Shown here: positions 24,588 through 31,590 of the stretch, in pieces | How positions within the stretch are numbered: the stretch's first letter is position 1 | Layout: every line of letters starts with the position of its first letter | Translations under genes and position numbers: made by a program | Assembly: GCA_002479215.1 (NCBI GenBank) | Contig: DLME01000296.1 | Location: 1-31,590, forward strand | Direction of reading: 5' to 3' | DNA: 31,590 bases | DNA from: Syntrophaceae bacterium UBA7544 | Lineage (GTDB): Bacteria; Desulfobacterota; Syntrophia; Syntrophales; Smithellaceae | Notes under the pieces: model-generated | What the model saw: only the letters and a program-made list of their open reading frames with translations | Databases searched by the model: none | What the model was told of the DNA's origin: nothing

Positions 24588-24737
24588 TCTTTTCCAATTT
24601 GTTTTCCGGTAGCGATTTTAGGTGTGGATTATTTTTACAACTATCATGAAACAAGCGTAGTAATAGTTAAATCGCGACGCTGCTGTGGTAAGGTGATCTG
24701 ATGAATCTGGTAGTTCTTGTATTTGAAAAAAAGACAA

Positions 24738-24757
24738 AGGGGTCAGGTTTGAATTAT
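24738..24757. repeat. GGGGTCAGG-type sequence resembling flanks of REP-associated transposases
   Basis: AAGGGGTCAGGTTTGAATTA resembles the GGGGTCAGG... motif that often borders RayT-type transposase genes in related genomes (from memory, not searched). With the HTH remnant at 23971-24069 it may mark an old insertion around the PilZ gene. Confidence 0.35.
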
Positions 24758-24820
24758 CATTTCTATGTTCCAAACTTTATGCTTGACAATAACGGTACTC
24801 TTCAGAAATTCCCAGCATCA

Positions 24821-25501
24821 TTAAATTAAGTCCTGGCCTAAATATTTTATATAGGTGGCGTCTATTCTCTTTATAACGTCTTCCGCTTTCGTGCTAAAAT
24901 CCGCCATATTGAAATAAATTATTTGATCGTCATTTTGGACAAAACCGACATAGTGTCGCTCAATGCCTTCCTCCACCATAACTAAAGGACGCTGACCGAA
25001 AGCCAACGCAGCACCCTTTTCTTCTATCAACCAGCTATTGGTCGTAAAGTTGCCGCCTTGCAGTTCATGTTGTTTTGTCAGTATCGCTATAAAGAAGCCG
25101 CAATTTTTAATCTTGGCCAGAATATCCGCGGAAATTTTCCCCAAATCATTCTTTTTCCCTTCCGCCCAAAGATATTTATGCCTTTCAATAGTCTTTTTCA
25201 GTATAATAACAAGATCATCGTCAGCAAATTTATACGCTAAAAAAATATGTTGATTCTTCGCGTAGTTGGATTCAACTCCTGAAACCTTTACCCCTTCTTT
25301 GCTATCCAGTGTAGCCTTTTCTCTTTCTTTTATCGTGTGTAATAAAAGAGAATAATATGGCTGAGTGCTGTCTGAGTTTAAATGAATTCTAGCCAGCTTT
25401 ACATCGTCTAAAGGTATCGCGTTGACTTCAGATAAATCCCCCGTCTTTAATGCCTGGGCAAATTTATTCATTATCGTCAGATATTTTTCAGGAATAGACA
25501 T
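24821..25501 (-). CDS. TIR-domain protein, possible NAD-cleaving effector or nucleotide-binding sensor
   Basis: A 226-residue protein. Residues 1-80 match nothing I recognise. From about 83 a TIR-like fold can be read: NQHIFLAYKFADDD (beta-A/alpha-A), then KIKNCGFFIAILT, then SWLIEEKGAALAFGQRPLVMVEEG. Trp157 and Glu161 are spaced like the W-x3-E of TIR NADases, where the Glu is catalytic. TIR proteins in bacteria serve in anti-phage defence or signalling. No partner gene (for example ThsA, Argonaute or STING) is adjacent. The ATG is preceded by AAGGGAG. It is a candidate only; remote relatives without NADase activity exist. Confidence 0.65.
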   Translation of the reverse strand: MSIPEKYLTIMNKFAQALKTGDLSEVNAIPLDDVKLARIHLNSDSTQPYYSLLLHTIKEREKATLDSKEGVKVSGVESNYAKNQHIFLAYKFADDDLVIILKKTIERHKYLWAEGKKNDLGKISADILAKIKNCGFFIAILTKQHELQGGNFTTNSWLIEEKGAALAFGQRPLVMVEEGIERHYVGFVQNDDQIIYFNMADFSTKAEDVIKRIDATYIKYLGQDLI

Positions 25502-26140
25502 CGTAAATATTCTCCCTTCATGGTTGGCTCAAATATTGTTTAATTAATGGGCATTTTACCATTTCAATCATCAATCCGCAACAATCCTGATATAAGAACG
25601 CACTTTGGCCTGGCAAACAGCCACAATATATTCAGCAGTCTGTTATTTTTATAGTTTCCTTTTATTTTATTTAAAGTTATCGGTATCAACCCATTCGTTT
25701 TTGAATAGTGACCCTTTCCTTTTTTATGGGCTACTTTCTATATCGGTGTTATCTGCCTTTGCGGACAAAATGTTATACTTCCTCTGATAACTTCTTTTTC
25801 AGTATCTTTCCCGCATAGAGTTTCAATACCTTAAGCCAAGATTAAGAAATGTATTAATTTTTGCTATCAAATAAAGGAGTGGGGAGAGAATAAGGAGTGT
25901 CTACGCGACCGGACGACCCTTTTAATAGATGAATCCTGGCCATAAACAACCTCTTGTTAGTTGGTCTTAGAAATTTACAAGCTGACAGGCTTTTCTGATA
26001 ACATAAGCTTATAATTTGTCGAGGAAATTGTTCACTGCAAACCTCAATTTTCTCAGATGTTATTAGTTAAATTTTCTTGACTCATGCGCGCATCATTCAA
26101 TATAGTCGGCACAAGAAAACTTACCCATTTCCTTTTGTAA
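25502..26140. other. 639-bp AT-rich gap without a recognisable gene
   Basis: Short frames here (for example 25605-25787 on the plus strand) have no ribosome site or domain. The right end carries the promoter of the alpha/beta hydrolase gene. Nothing else is recognised. Confidence 0.6.
26077..26106 (+). promoter_or_regulatory. Sigma-70-like promoter of the alpha/beta hydrolase gene
   Basis: TTGACT (26077-26082), 18-base spacer, TATAGT (26101-26106). It is embedded in AATTTTCTTGAC-N14-TTCAATATAGT, which recurs upstream of the kinase gene. Confidence 0.6.
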
Positions 26141-26977
26141 ATGAGACGCATGATGAACACAATGAATCAGACAAGCAAATTGAATGTTGCCAAAGGTGTT
26201 GAACTTTTTGTGTCGAAAAATCTTGTGAAAAACCCGAAAGCGGCAGCGATTATTGTCCATGGGATATGCGAACATGCCGGGCGCTATGACTATGTGGTCT
26301 CGCGGCTTAACGATTTCGGCTATTCAGTCTATCGCTTCGATAACCGCGGCCACGGCCGATCCGGAGGGGAGCGGGGATATATCGCTGACTACCAAATCTT
26401 CATTGATGATGCCCAGAAGATTGTGGGCATAGCAGAAGAAGAAAATCCCGGAATACTTTTATTTATGCTGGGACACAGCATGGGTGGATTCATTACCGCC
26501 TCTTGCGGCGTGAAGTATCCCGATAGGCTTGCGGGGCAAATACTCTCGGGAGCGGCGGTCACTGTTCAGCCTATTTTTAAAGATATGGCATTTTTTGATT
26601 ATAACGCGACGCCGCTTGCGCCCATCCCCAATACGCTCAGCGATATCATTTGCCGCGATCCGCAAGTCGTAAGAAACTACAAGGAAGATCCTCTCGTGAT
26701 CAAAGAGTTCACGACCAAACTCAGGGGCGAGCTATTTATCAGGGGAGCAAAACACCTAATGAATAGCATGAGCACTTACAAATACCCTTGTCTGATTCTC
26801 CACGGCGGAGGAGATCAGATCGTCACCCCCTATTCGTCTAAGTACTTCTATGACCACATTTCATCAACAGATAAACAGCTTAAAATCTACGAAGGCCTCT
26901 ACCATGAAATTCTCAATGAGCCGGAAAAGGACACCATCATCGAAGATATCCGCCTCTGGATCGAAGCCCGAATATGA
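26141..26977 (+). CDS. Alpha/beta hydrolase, serine aminopeptidase S33/monoacylglycerol-lipase-like
   Basis: A 278-residue hydrolase. IIVHGICEHAGRYD gives the HG oxyanion segment, RFDNRGHGRSGGERGY is typical of monoacylglycerol lipase/lysophospholipase relatives, and GHSMGG carries nucleophile Ser113. The remaining triad residues are probably the Asp of HGGGDQIV and the His of GLYHEILNE. No signal peptide is seen, so it is cytoplasmic or peripheral. Several in-frame ATGs (26141, 26150, 26153, 26162) lack a strong ribosome site, so the start is uncertain. It shares its promoter pattern with the following kinase gene, which hints at joint control. Confidence 0.88.
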   Translation: MRRMMNTMNQTSKLNVAKGVELFVSKNLVKNPKAAAIIVHGICEHAGRYDYVVSRLNDFGYSVYRFDNRGHGRSGGERGYIADYQIFIDDAQKIVGIAEEENPGILLFMLGHSMGGFITASCGVKYPDRLAGQILSGAAVTVQPIFKDMAFFDYNATPLAPIPNTLSDIICRDPQVVRNYKEDPLVIKEFTTKLRGELFIRGAKHLMNSMSTYKYPCLILHGGGDQIVTPYSSKYFYDHISSTDKQLKIYEGLYHEILNEPEKDTIIEDIRLWIEARI

Positions 26978-27003
26978 TAGCGAATAAGCGAATTTTAATT
27001 TTC

Positions 27004-27033
27004 TTGACACGCAACTGCCTTCTTCAATATAGT
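27004..27033 (+). promoter_or_regulatory. Sigma-70-like promoter of the two-component operon
   Basis: TTGACA (27004-27009), 18-base spacer, TATAGT (27028-27033), within AATTTTCTTGAC-N14-TTCAATATAGT as at 26070-26106. The leader to the kinase start is about 120 bases. Confidence 0.6.
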
Positions 27034-27159
27034 TAATTCACTATAATAATTTCTTATATAAAATCCATTTCCCCACAGGAACAGGCTCTTTCGGAGTTAC
27101 AGATTTTTTTATAAAATCGCCAAAGCTGGGCCATATTTAATTCTTCCGGATAATAGAAG

Positions 27160-29304
27160 ATGAAAGATAAATATCGCCAACACAAAAATATAAAAAAGAA
27201 ACCAAAAGCCAGCGAAAATATCTGGGCACGGGAAGTTTTTAGTAACGGCCGGCAGTCCCTGCAAAGTATTATTGGAAGCTCTCCCATTCCTGCGTTTATA
27301 ATCGGGAAGGACCATCTGGTCATCTACTGGAATAAAGCGCTGGAAGAACTCAGCGGAATCAAGGCCGAAGAGGTGGTAGGCACCGGACAGCAATGGCGGG
27401 CATTTTATAGCACGGAGAGGCCCTGCATGGCCGACTTGCTCGTCGATGAATTCCAGAAAGAGATTTCCCATTGGTATACAGGTAAATTCATCAGATCAAA
27501 TTTGATCGACGGCGCGTACGAGGCGACAGATTTCTTTCCGGAACTCGGAAAAAGAGGACGATGGCTGCGCTTTACCGCCGCCATTATCCGAAACTCCAAA
27601 GGCAACGTCGTTGGAGCAATCGAAACGCTGGAAGACATAACACAGGCAAAACGGGCGGAAGCGGCGTTATTGAAAGCCCATGAAGAACTGGAATCCAAAG
27701 TCAAGGAACGCACCCATGAATTGGCTAAAACCAACAAAGCTTTGAAAGAAACCACGGATCATCTGTCGCTCATCCTGGAGTTTCTTCCTATTGTTTCCTA
27801 TACCTGTAACGCCGATGAAAATTTAACAGCCACTTTTGTCAGCAACAGCATTAAAGAGATTACCGGATATACCCCTGCTCAATTCAGGGGAAACCCGACC
27901 TTCTGGCAGGATCATATCCATCCTGACGATCAAAAAGAGATACTTTCCGAGTTGAAATCAGCCACGCGCAAAGGAACTTACCAGTTTGAGTATCGTTTTC
28001 AGGCGGCCGACGGCTCTTATCGATGGTTCTCCGACCATCGCCGACTAATTAGGCCGAGCACTCGCTCCCGAAGTTATATGGTCGGCACTTGGCAGGATAT
28101 AACGGAAGACAGGAGAATCCGCCAGGAGGGGGAACTCCGCCTGCAACAGATGATCCAATCTCATAAATTAAAGGCACTGGGTGAAGTTGTAACGGGAGTC
28201 GCCCACGAAATCAATAACCCGGTAAGTTTCATAGCCAATAATATTCCGCTTTTGGAAGAGATGTGGACTGCCGTCGAACCGATCCTCGCCAGTGACGGAG
28301 CCTCCCATCCGGACTGGGGTGATAAGGGCATCAGTTATGTGGAAGTCTGCACAAATATGAAAGAAATTATTGAGGAGTTTAAAATTGCCTCACAGAGAAT
28401 CAAGCGCGTTATTGCTGGACTAAAGGAATTTGCTCGGACGGACGAAACAGTTCAAATGAAGCCCTTTCAAATTGAGGAAGTCATTCAGGGTGTTATGATC
28501 ATTGTAGGCGCCCAGGTTCGAAAAACGGTCCCCCGCATCGACCGTTACATCGACAACAATCTACCGCCCATTCAGGGACATTTTCAAAAAATTGAGCAGG
28601 TCATCGCTAACCTGCTGATTAACGCGCATCAATCCATTACACCCGACAGAAAAGGAAGAATAATTATCACCGCAAGAAACATTGAAAGACTCAAAGCAAT
28701 TCTGATCGAAATTGAAGACAATGGCATCGGCATGGAAAGCGAGGTGCTGGACCATATCTTTGAACCTTTCTTTACGACTAGAAGAGACAGGGAGGGAACC
28801 GGACTTGGTCTTTCTATCTCGTACGGCCTAGTCAAAGAGCACCGAGGAATAATAGGAGTTCTTTCACGTCCCGGTCTGGGCAGCAGGTTTTCCGTCTATC
28901 TGCCCCTGGATACTAAAGGACAGATTGACATCCGCCCCGCCATACTTTGCTGTGATAGTGATGCCGCTTACCTCAATGAAATCAAAGTGGGTTTTGTTGA
29001 TGTTATTGATTGGTGTTGCGGTTCTAATGATACCCCTGAAGATGTTATCGCCTATCTGGAAGAGCATCCGGAGGTAGATATTTTTATCTCGGAAATCAAA
29101 CTGCCGGCAATGAACGGATGGGAGCTATTGAAAAAAGTCAAGGAACGTTTCCCGCTTCTGCCCACAATTCTTTATTCCTCCGATCCCCTGGCTTGGAAAC
29201 GAGAAGGAAGGATAGCCGGCAAGCCGGATTATCTTCTTAAAAAACCTTTTAGTATGTTACAATTGCAAAATATAATTCATGAAGTCGGAAGGCAGAGATT
29301 ATGA
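27160..29304 (+). CDS. PAS-domain sensor histidine kinase with degenerate C-terminal receiver
   Basis: A 714-residue soluble hybrid kinase. A first PAS lies at about 30-165 (IIGSSPIPAFIIGKDHLVIYWN) and a second at about 195-325, linked by a coiled stretch (ALLKAHEELESKVKERTHEL). The dimerisation box has His349 in GVAHEINNPVSFI. The ATPase has N box VIANLLINAHQSI, G1 EDNGIGM, F box FEPFFTTR and G2 GTGLGLS. A receiver fills about 600-714, but its acceptor position is Glu645 (ISEIKLPAMNG) instead of Asp. No membrane segment is seen, so it senses a cytoplasmic signal. Its stop overlaps the regulator start as ATGA, so the two form a pair. Confidence 0.92.
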   Translation: MKDKYRQHKNIKKKPKASENIWAREVFSNGRQSLQSIIGSSPIPAFIIGKDHLVIYWNKALEELSGIKAEEVVGTGQQWRAFYSTERPCMADLLVDEFQKEISHWYTGKFIRSNLIDGAYEATDFFPELGKRGRWLRFTAAIIRNSKGNVVGAIETLEDITQAKRAEAALLKAHEELESKVKERTHELAKTNKALKETTDHLSLILEFLPIVSYTCNADENLTATFVSNSIKEITGYTPAQFRGNPTFWQDHIHPDDQKEILSELKSATRKGTYQFEYRFQAADGSYRWFSDHRRLIRPSTRSRSYMVGTWQDITEDRRIRQEGELRLQQMIQSHKLKALGEVVTGVAHEINNPVSFIANNIPLLEEMWTAVEPILASDGASHPDWGDKGISYVEVCTNMKEIIEEFKIASQRIKRVIAGLKEFARTDETVQMKPFQIEEVIQGVMIIVGAQVRKTVPRIDRYIDNNLPPIQGHFQKIEQVIANLLINAHQSITPDRKGRIIITARNIERLKAILIEIEDNGIGMESEVLDHIFEPFFTTRRDREGTGLGLSISYGLVKEHRGIIGVLSRPGLGSRFSVYLPLDTKGQIDIRPAILCCDSDAAYLNEIKVGFVDVIDWCCGSNDTPEDVIAYLEEHPEVDIFISEIKLPAMNGWELLKKVKERFPLLPTILYSSDPLAWKREGRIAGKPDYLLKKPFSMLQLQNIIHEVGRQRL

Positions 29305-30668
29305 GAATCCTGATTGTCGATGATGAAGAGGTCGCCCTGAATTCGGTGAAACGTCTGCTCAAATGGCGGGGTATCAGGAGCGTGGACATCTGTGATAACG
29401 GCAGGGATGCCATTGAGAGAATTAGAGAAACGGATTTCGATATAGTGCTTCTCGATCTGCTCATGCCGGAAGTCGATGGTTTGCAGGTTCTTGAATCTAC
29501 AAGACCTTACCGTCCCCATACCGAATTCGTCATCCTTACGGCCATTGATGACATTCCCACTACGGTAAAGGCAATTCGCATGGGTGCTTATGATTATCTT
29601 GTCAAACCGGTAGATAACGATCTCCTTTTTCTGGCCATTAAAAGGGCCTATGAACATAGGGGACTGCTCATTGGTTTATCGGTAACGGCAGATGACGATA
29701 AGAGGGAAGTTCCGGATGCCTTTTCTGAGACTATCACCCAGTCTCCCCGAATACGCTCCCTGTTATCCTATGCCCAGGTTATGGCCGGAAGCGGGAATCC
29801 CATAATGATCACCGGAGAATCGGGAACCGGCAAGGAACTGGTTGCCAAGGGTATTCACCGGGCGGGACCAATGCCCAAAGGTCCCTTTATTGCCGTTAAC
29901 GTCAGCGCTATTCCGGCCGCTATGTTTGAGAGCCAGTTTTTTGGTCATGCCAAAGGAGCTTTCACCGGCGCGGAGACGCCGCACCGGGGCTATTTCGAAC
30001 AGGCCGACGGCGGGACTCTGTTTCTCGACGAAATCGGGGAATTGCCGATCGCCCTGCAGGTGAAACTGCTGCGTGTGCTGGAGGAAAAATCTTTCTATCC
30101 TTTAGGCGCAGCAAAACCGATCTGGGTGGATGTCAGAGTTATATCCGCTTCCAACAGGAACCTCGACCATGCCTGCCAGGAAGGTAATTTCAGACTGGAT
30201 TTGCTTTACCGTCTGAAATCAGCGCATATCCATTTGCCTCCTTTAAGAGAAAGACCAGGTGACATTTCCTTGCTTGCGTCCCATTTCCTCCGCAAGGCAT
30301 GTCATAGTTATAAAAAGGAAGTTATCGGTTTTAGCCCCGAAGCCATGGATTTGTTAAACGGCAAAGATTACCCCGGCAATGTTCGTGAGTTATCTCAAAT
30401 CATCGAAAACGCCGTCCTCTTGGCCGACTCCAATCTTATTCTCCCTCGTCATCTGGGCATGACATCAACGATACAATCACCTTTTGCGCGCCACTTATCC
30501 ACCTTGAAGGAAAACGATGAAGCGCATCTGATTTATGTTTTGACTAATGCTAATGGGGATCGCAGTAAGGTCGCACAAATTCTGGGAATCACTGTTCGCC
30601 AACTCCAACGAAAAATTGCCGTCATGAAAAAAAATCCCCGGTGGGAATCAATCTTGAGCGACATTTAA
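29301..30668 (+). CDS. NtrC-family sigma-54-dependent response regulator
   Basis: A 455-residue activator in three parts. The receiver (1-120) has Asp52 (LLDLLMP), Thr80 and Lys102 in place. The AAA+ domain has Walker A GESGTGKE (172-179) and GAFTGA (219-224), the loop that contacts sigma-54, then Walker [14 protein letters not shown] Fis-type helix-turn-helix is at about 410-450 ([21 protein letters not shown]). It should be phosphorylated by the kinase encoded just upstream and activate -24/-12 promoters. A strong candidate target is the promoter at 30986. Full length for the family. Confidence 0.94.
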   Translation: MRILIVDDEEVALNSVKRLLKWRGIRSVDICDNGRDAIERIRETDFDIVLLDLLMPEVDGLQVLESTRPYRPHTEFVILTAIDDIPTTVKAIRMGAYDYLVKPVDNDLLFLAIKRAYEHRGLLIGLSVTADDDKREVPDAFSETITQSPRIRSLLSYAQVMAGSGNPIMITGESGTGKELVAKGIHRAGPMPKGPFIAVNVSAIPAAMFESQFFGHAKGAFTGAETPHRGYFEQADGGTLFLDEIGELPIALQVKLLRVLEEKSFYPLGAAKPIWVDVRVISASNRNLDHACQEGNFRLDLLYRLKSAHIHLPPLRERPGDISLLASHFLRKACHSYKKEVIGFSPEAMDLLNGKDYPGNVRELSQIIENAVLLADSNLILPRHLGMTSTIQSPFARHLSTLKENDEAHLIYVLTNANGDRSKVAQILGITVRQLQRKIAVMKKNPRWESILSDI

Positions 30669-30892
30669 GTCATCCGGGGTGACAAAAAGGTCTTTATTGG
30701 TAAGCTCCTGTATTTAAAAACTATTGTTGCTTTCCAATGTCTGTAAATCTCCCCTTACGACTTTCCCGGCGACGTTTATTTCGCATTTTCCGTCCGTCCC
30801 CTTACATTTCATAATTAATCAATAGCATTTAAGTAAAAATAAAAAAAATTAACTTACCTGCAAAAACGGAAAGCCATAACGCCTTAAAATAA

Positions 30893-30903
30893 ATGGATTC
30901 CAT
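30893..30903. promoter_or_regulatory. Possible activator-binding palindrome upstream of the sigma-54 promoter
   Basis: ATGGATTCCAT is a perfect 5-bp inverted repeat about 85 bases before the -24 element. The sequence is short and could arise by chance. Confidence 0.25.
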
Positions 30904-30985
30904 CTTTAGCGGACATGACAAATATAAATAAATTCAGGCTTTATTAAGAGGCAACCAGACATCAAAATATAAAAATAATTTTCTA

Positions 30986-31001
30986 TGGCATAGCCGTTGC
31001 T
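30986..31001 (+). promoter_or_regulatory. Sigma-54 (-24/-12) promoter of the RsbRD-like gene
   Basis: TGGCATAGCCGTTGCT fits the consensus TGGCAC-N5-TTGCW, with GG and GC at exactly the right spacing. It lies 31 bases before the ATG at 31033, which leaves room for a start site and ribosome site, and follows the sigma-54 activator gene. Confidence 0.65.
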
Positions 31002-31032
31002 CTTACCTTCTTATTCAAGGAAAAGAGCGACT

Positions 31033-31503
31033 ATGAAAGCATTTGTCACAAAACTTGTTGATTTGACTCAAAAGAATGCCGAAACAATTGCCAAACAATG
31101 GGCCAAGGACGTAAAAACTAACGCCAGAACTTATACCTATCATGACTCATCAGAAGATAAAATTATTCTTCAAGCCAAAGATTTTTACCGTAATTTTCAA
31201 ATGATGTTTTTTCACGAAGCGCCATTTGAACAGGCCGAAGAAATTTTCGAAAAGTACGCGGAGGAAAGATACAGGGAAGGAATTCCCCTCCATGAGGCTG
31301 TTTATGCTCTGATTCTGATGAGGAGGCACATGTGGTTATACGCGGAGTTTCAATCCATGTTTAATACAGAGGTAGAACACCGGCAGGCAGTGGAAAGCCT
31401 TAGCCGGACAATCCTTATGTTCGACTACATTATGTATGTCATTGCCAGAAAATACTGGAAAATAATGAAACTGGAATGGCTGGCGAAAAAAAATACGCAG
31501 TGA
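31033..31503 (+). CDS. RsbRD N-terminal domain-like helical protein
   Basis: About 156 residues from the ATG at 31033, chosen because CAAGGAAA lies a suitable distance upstream; a longer frame from 30997 would start just after the -12 box and is unlikely. The protein is all-helical in look (NAETIAKQWAKDVK, YRNFQMMFFHEAPF, EERYREGIPLHEAVYALILM), which resembles the RsbRD N-terminal sensor domain (PF14361) seen as single-domain proteins in Desulfobacterota. That family is globin-like and its signal is unknown. It is probably controlled by the kinase/NtrC pair to its left through the sigma-54 promoter. Confidence 0.65.
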   Translation: MKAFVTKLVDLTQKNAETIAKQWAKDVKTNARTYTYHDSSEDKIILQAKDFYRNFQMMFFHEAPFEQAEEIFEKYAEERYREGIPLHEAVYALILMRRHMWLYAEFQSMFNTEVEHRQAVESLSRTILMFDYIMYVIARKYWKIMKLEWLAKKNTQ

Positions 31504-31572
31504 TTGACAAGATGGATTCTATCAAGTGAGGATTATTTATCACAATTACTCTATGCAAGGAGGGATGAAGGA

Positions 31573-31590
31573 ATGCAAGCTTATGCCGCA
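31573..31590 (+). CDS. Start of a further gene (partial)
   Basis: ATG at 31573 follows AAGGAGG by about eight bases and reads MQAYAA to the window edge. The strong ribosome site supports a real gene start in the same transcript as the RsbRD-like gene. Nothing can be said of the product. An ATG at 31565 directly touches the ribosome site and is less likely. Confidence 0.45.

Larger units (their letters stand above)
30669..31032. other. Regulatory gap between the sigma-54 activator and the RsbRD-like gene
   Basis: AT-rich 364-bp stretch. It holds a -24/-12 promoter (30986-31001) and a small palindrome ATGGA-T-TCCAT (30893-30903) about 85 bases before it, where an enhancer site for an NtrC-type regulator could lie. 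No gene is seen. Confidence 0.6.

Noticed and set aside
25605..25787. 60-codon hydrophobic plus-strand frame as a small membrane protein
   Set aside because: No ribosome site; its hydrophobicity follows from T-rich DNA.
30669..30700. Terminator after the sigma-54 activator gene (GTCATCC/GGGTGAC)
   Set aside because: The loop would be only one base and there is no T-run.

Overview
The window looks like chromosome from a Gram-negative anaerobe, most likely a Desulfobacterota-type (syntrophic or sulfate-reducer-like) bacterium. This is inferred from outer-membrane multiheme electron-transfer genes, oxygen-sensitive 4-hydroxybutyryl-CoA-dehydratase-type [4Fe-4S]/FAD enzymes in three copies, an Fe-S dienoyl-CoA-reductase-type flavoenzyme, and a two-component system driving sigma-54. 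No rRNA, tRNA, CRISPR array or intact insertion sequence was found.

Region 1 (1-5760, minus strand) is one operon: decaheme DmsE/MtrA-type cytochrome, 700-residue MtrB/PioB-type outer-membrane barrel, membrane-anchored tetraheme cytochrome, Tat-exported 4x[4Fe-4S] protein, and an NrfD-type quinone-interacting membrane subunit that runs off the left edge. Together they trace an electron path from the quinone pool through the periplasm to the outer membrane. Two sigma-70-like promoters lie upstream. No extracellular cytochrome or molybdoenzyme is in view. A cluster of short hairpins fills the gap at 5800-6130.

Region 2 (6250-20790, minus strand) is a large catabolic cluster: isochorismatase-like hydrolase, epoxide-hydrolase-like enzyme, OYE/dienoyl-CoA-reductase-type flavoenzyme, SDR, 4-hydroxybutyryl-CoA-dehydratase paralogue 1, TetR regulator, crotonase, paralogue 2, a small CGGC protein, paralogue 3, thioredoxin-like protein, DUF362 protein, SDR and MBL hydrolase. 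The set suggests anaerobic CoA-ester beta-oxidation of an unusual hydroxylated or unsaturated acid; the substrate is unknown. Paralogues 2 and 3 keep every AbfD-type ligand and most catalytic residues at almost identical numbering, whereas paralogue 1 has a changed active site. Two diverged copies of a ~90-bp intergenic repeat lie here.

Region 3 (20790-25500) is mixed: a plus-strand MBL hydrolase, a FAH-family protein coupled to an AT-rich methyltransferase broken by one base in a T8 tract, then a decayed stretch with a nitroreductase remnant and a transposase-like HTH remnant, a PilZ gene and an orphan TIR-domain gene.

Region 4 (25500-31590, plus strand) is regulatory: an alpha/beta hydrolase, a PAS histidine kinase with a degenerate receiver, an NtrC-type sigma-54 activator overlapping it, and an RsbRD-N-like gene preceded by a very good -24/-12 promoter, probably the activator's target. 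The hydrolase and the kinase share nearly the same promoter.
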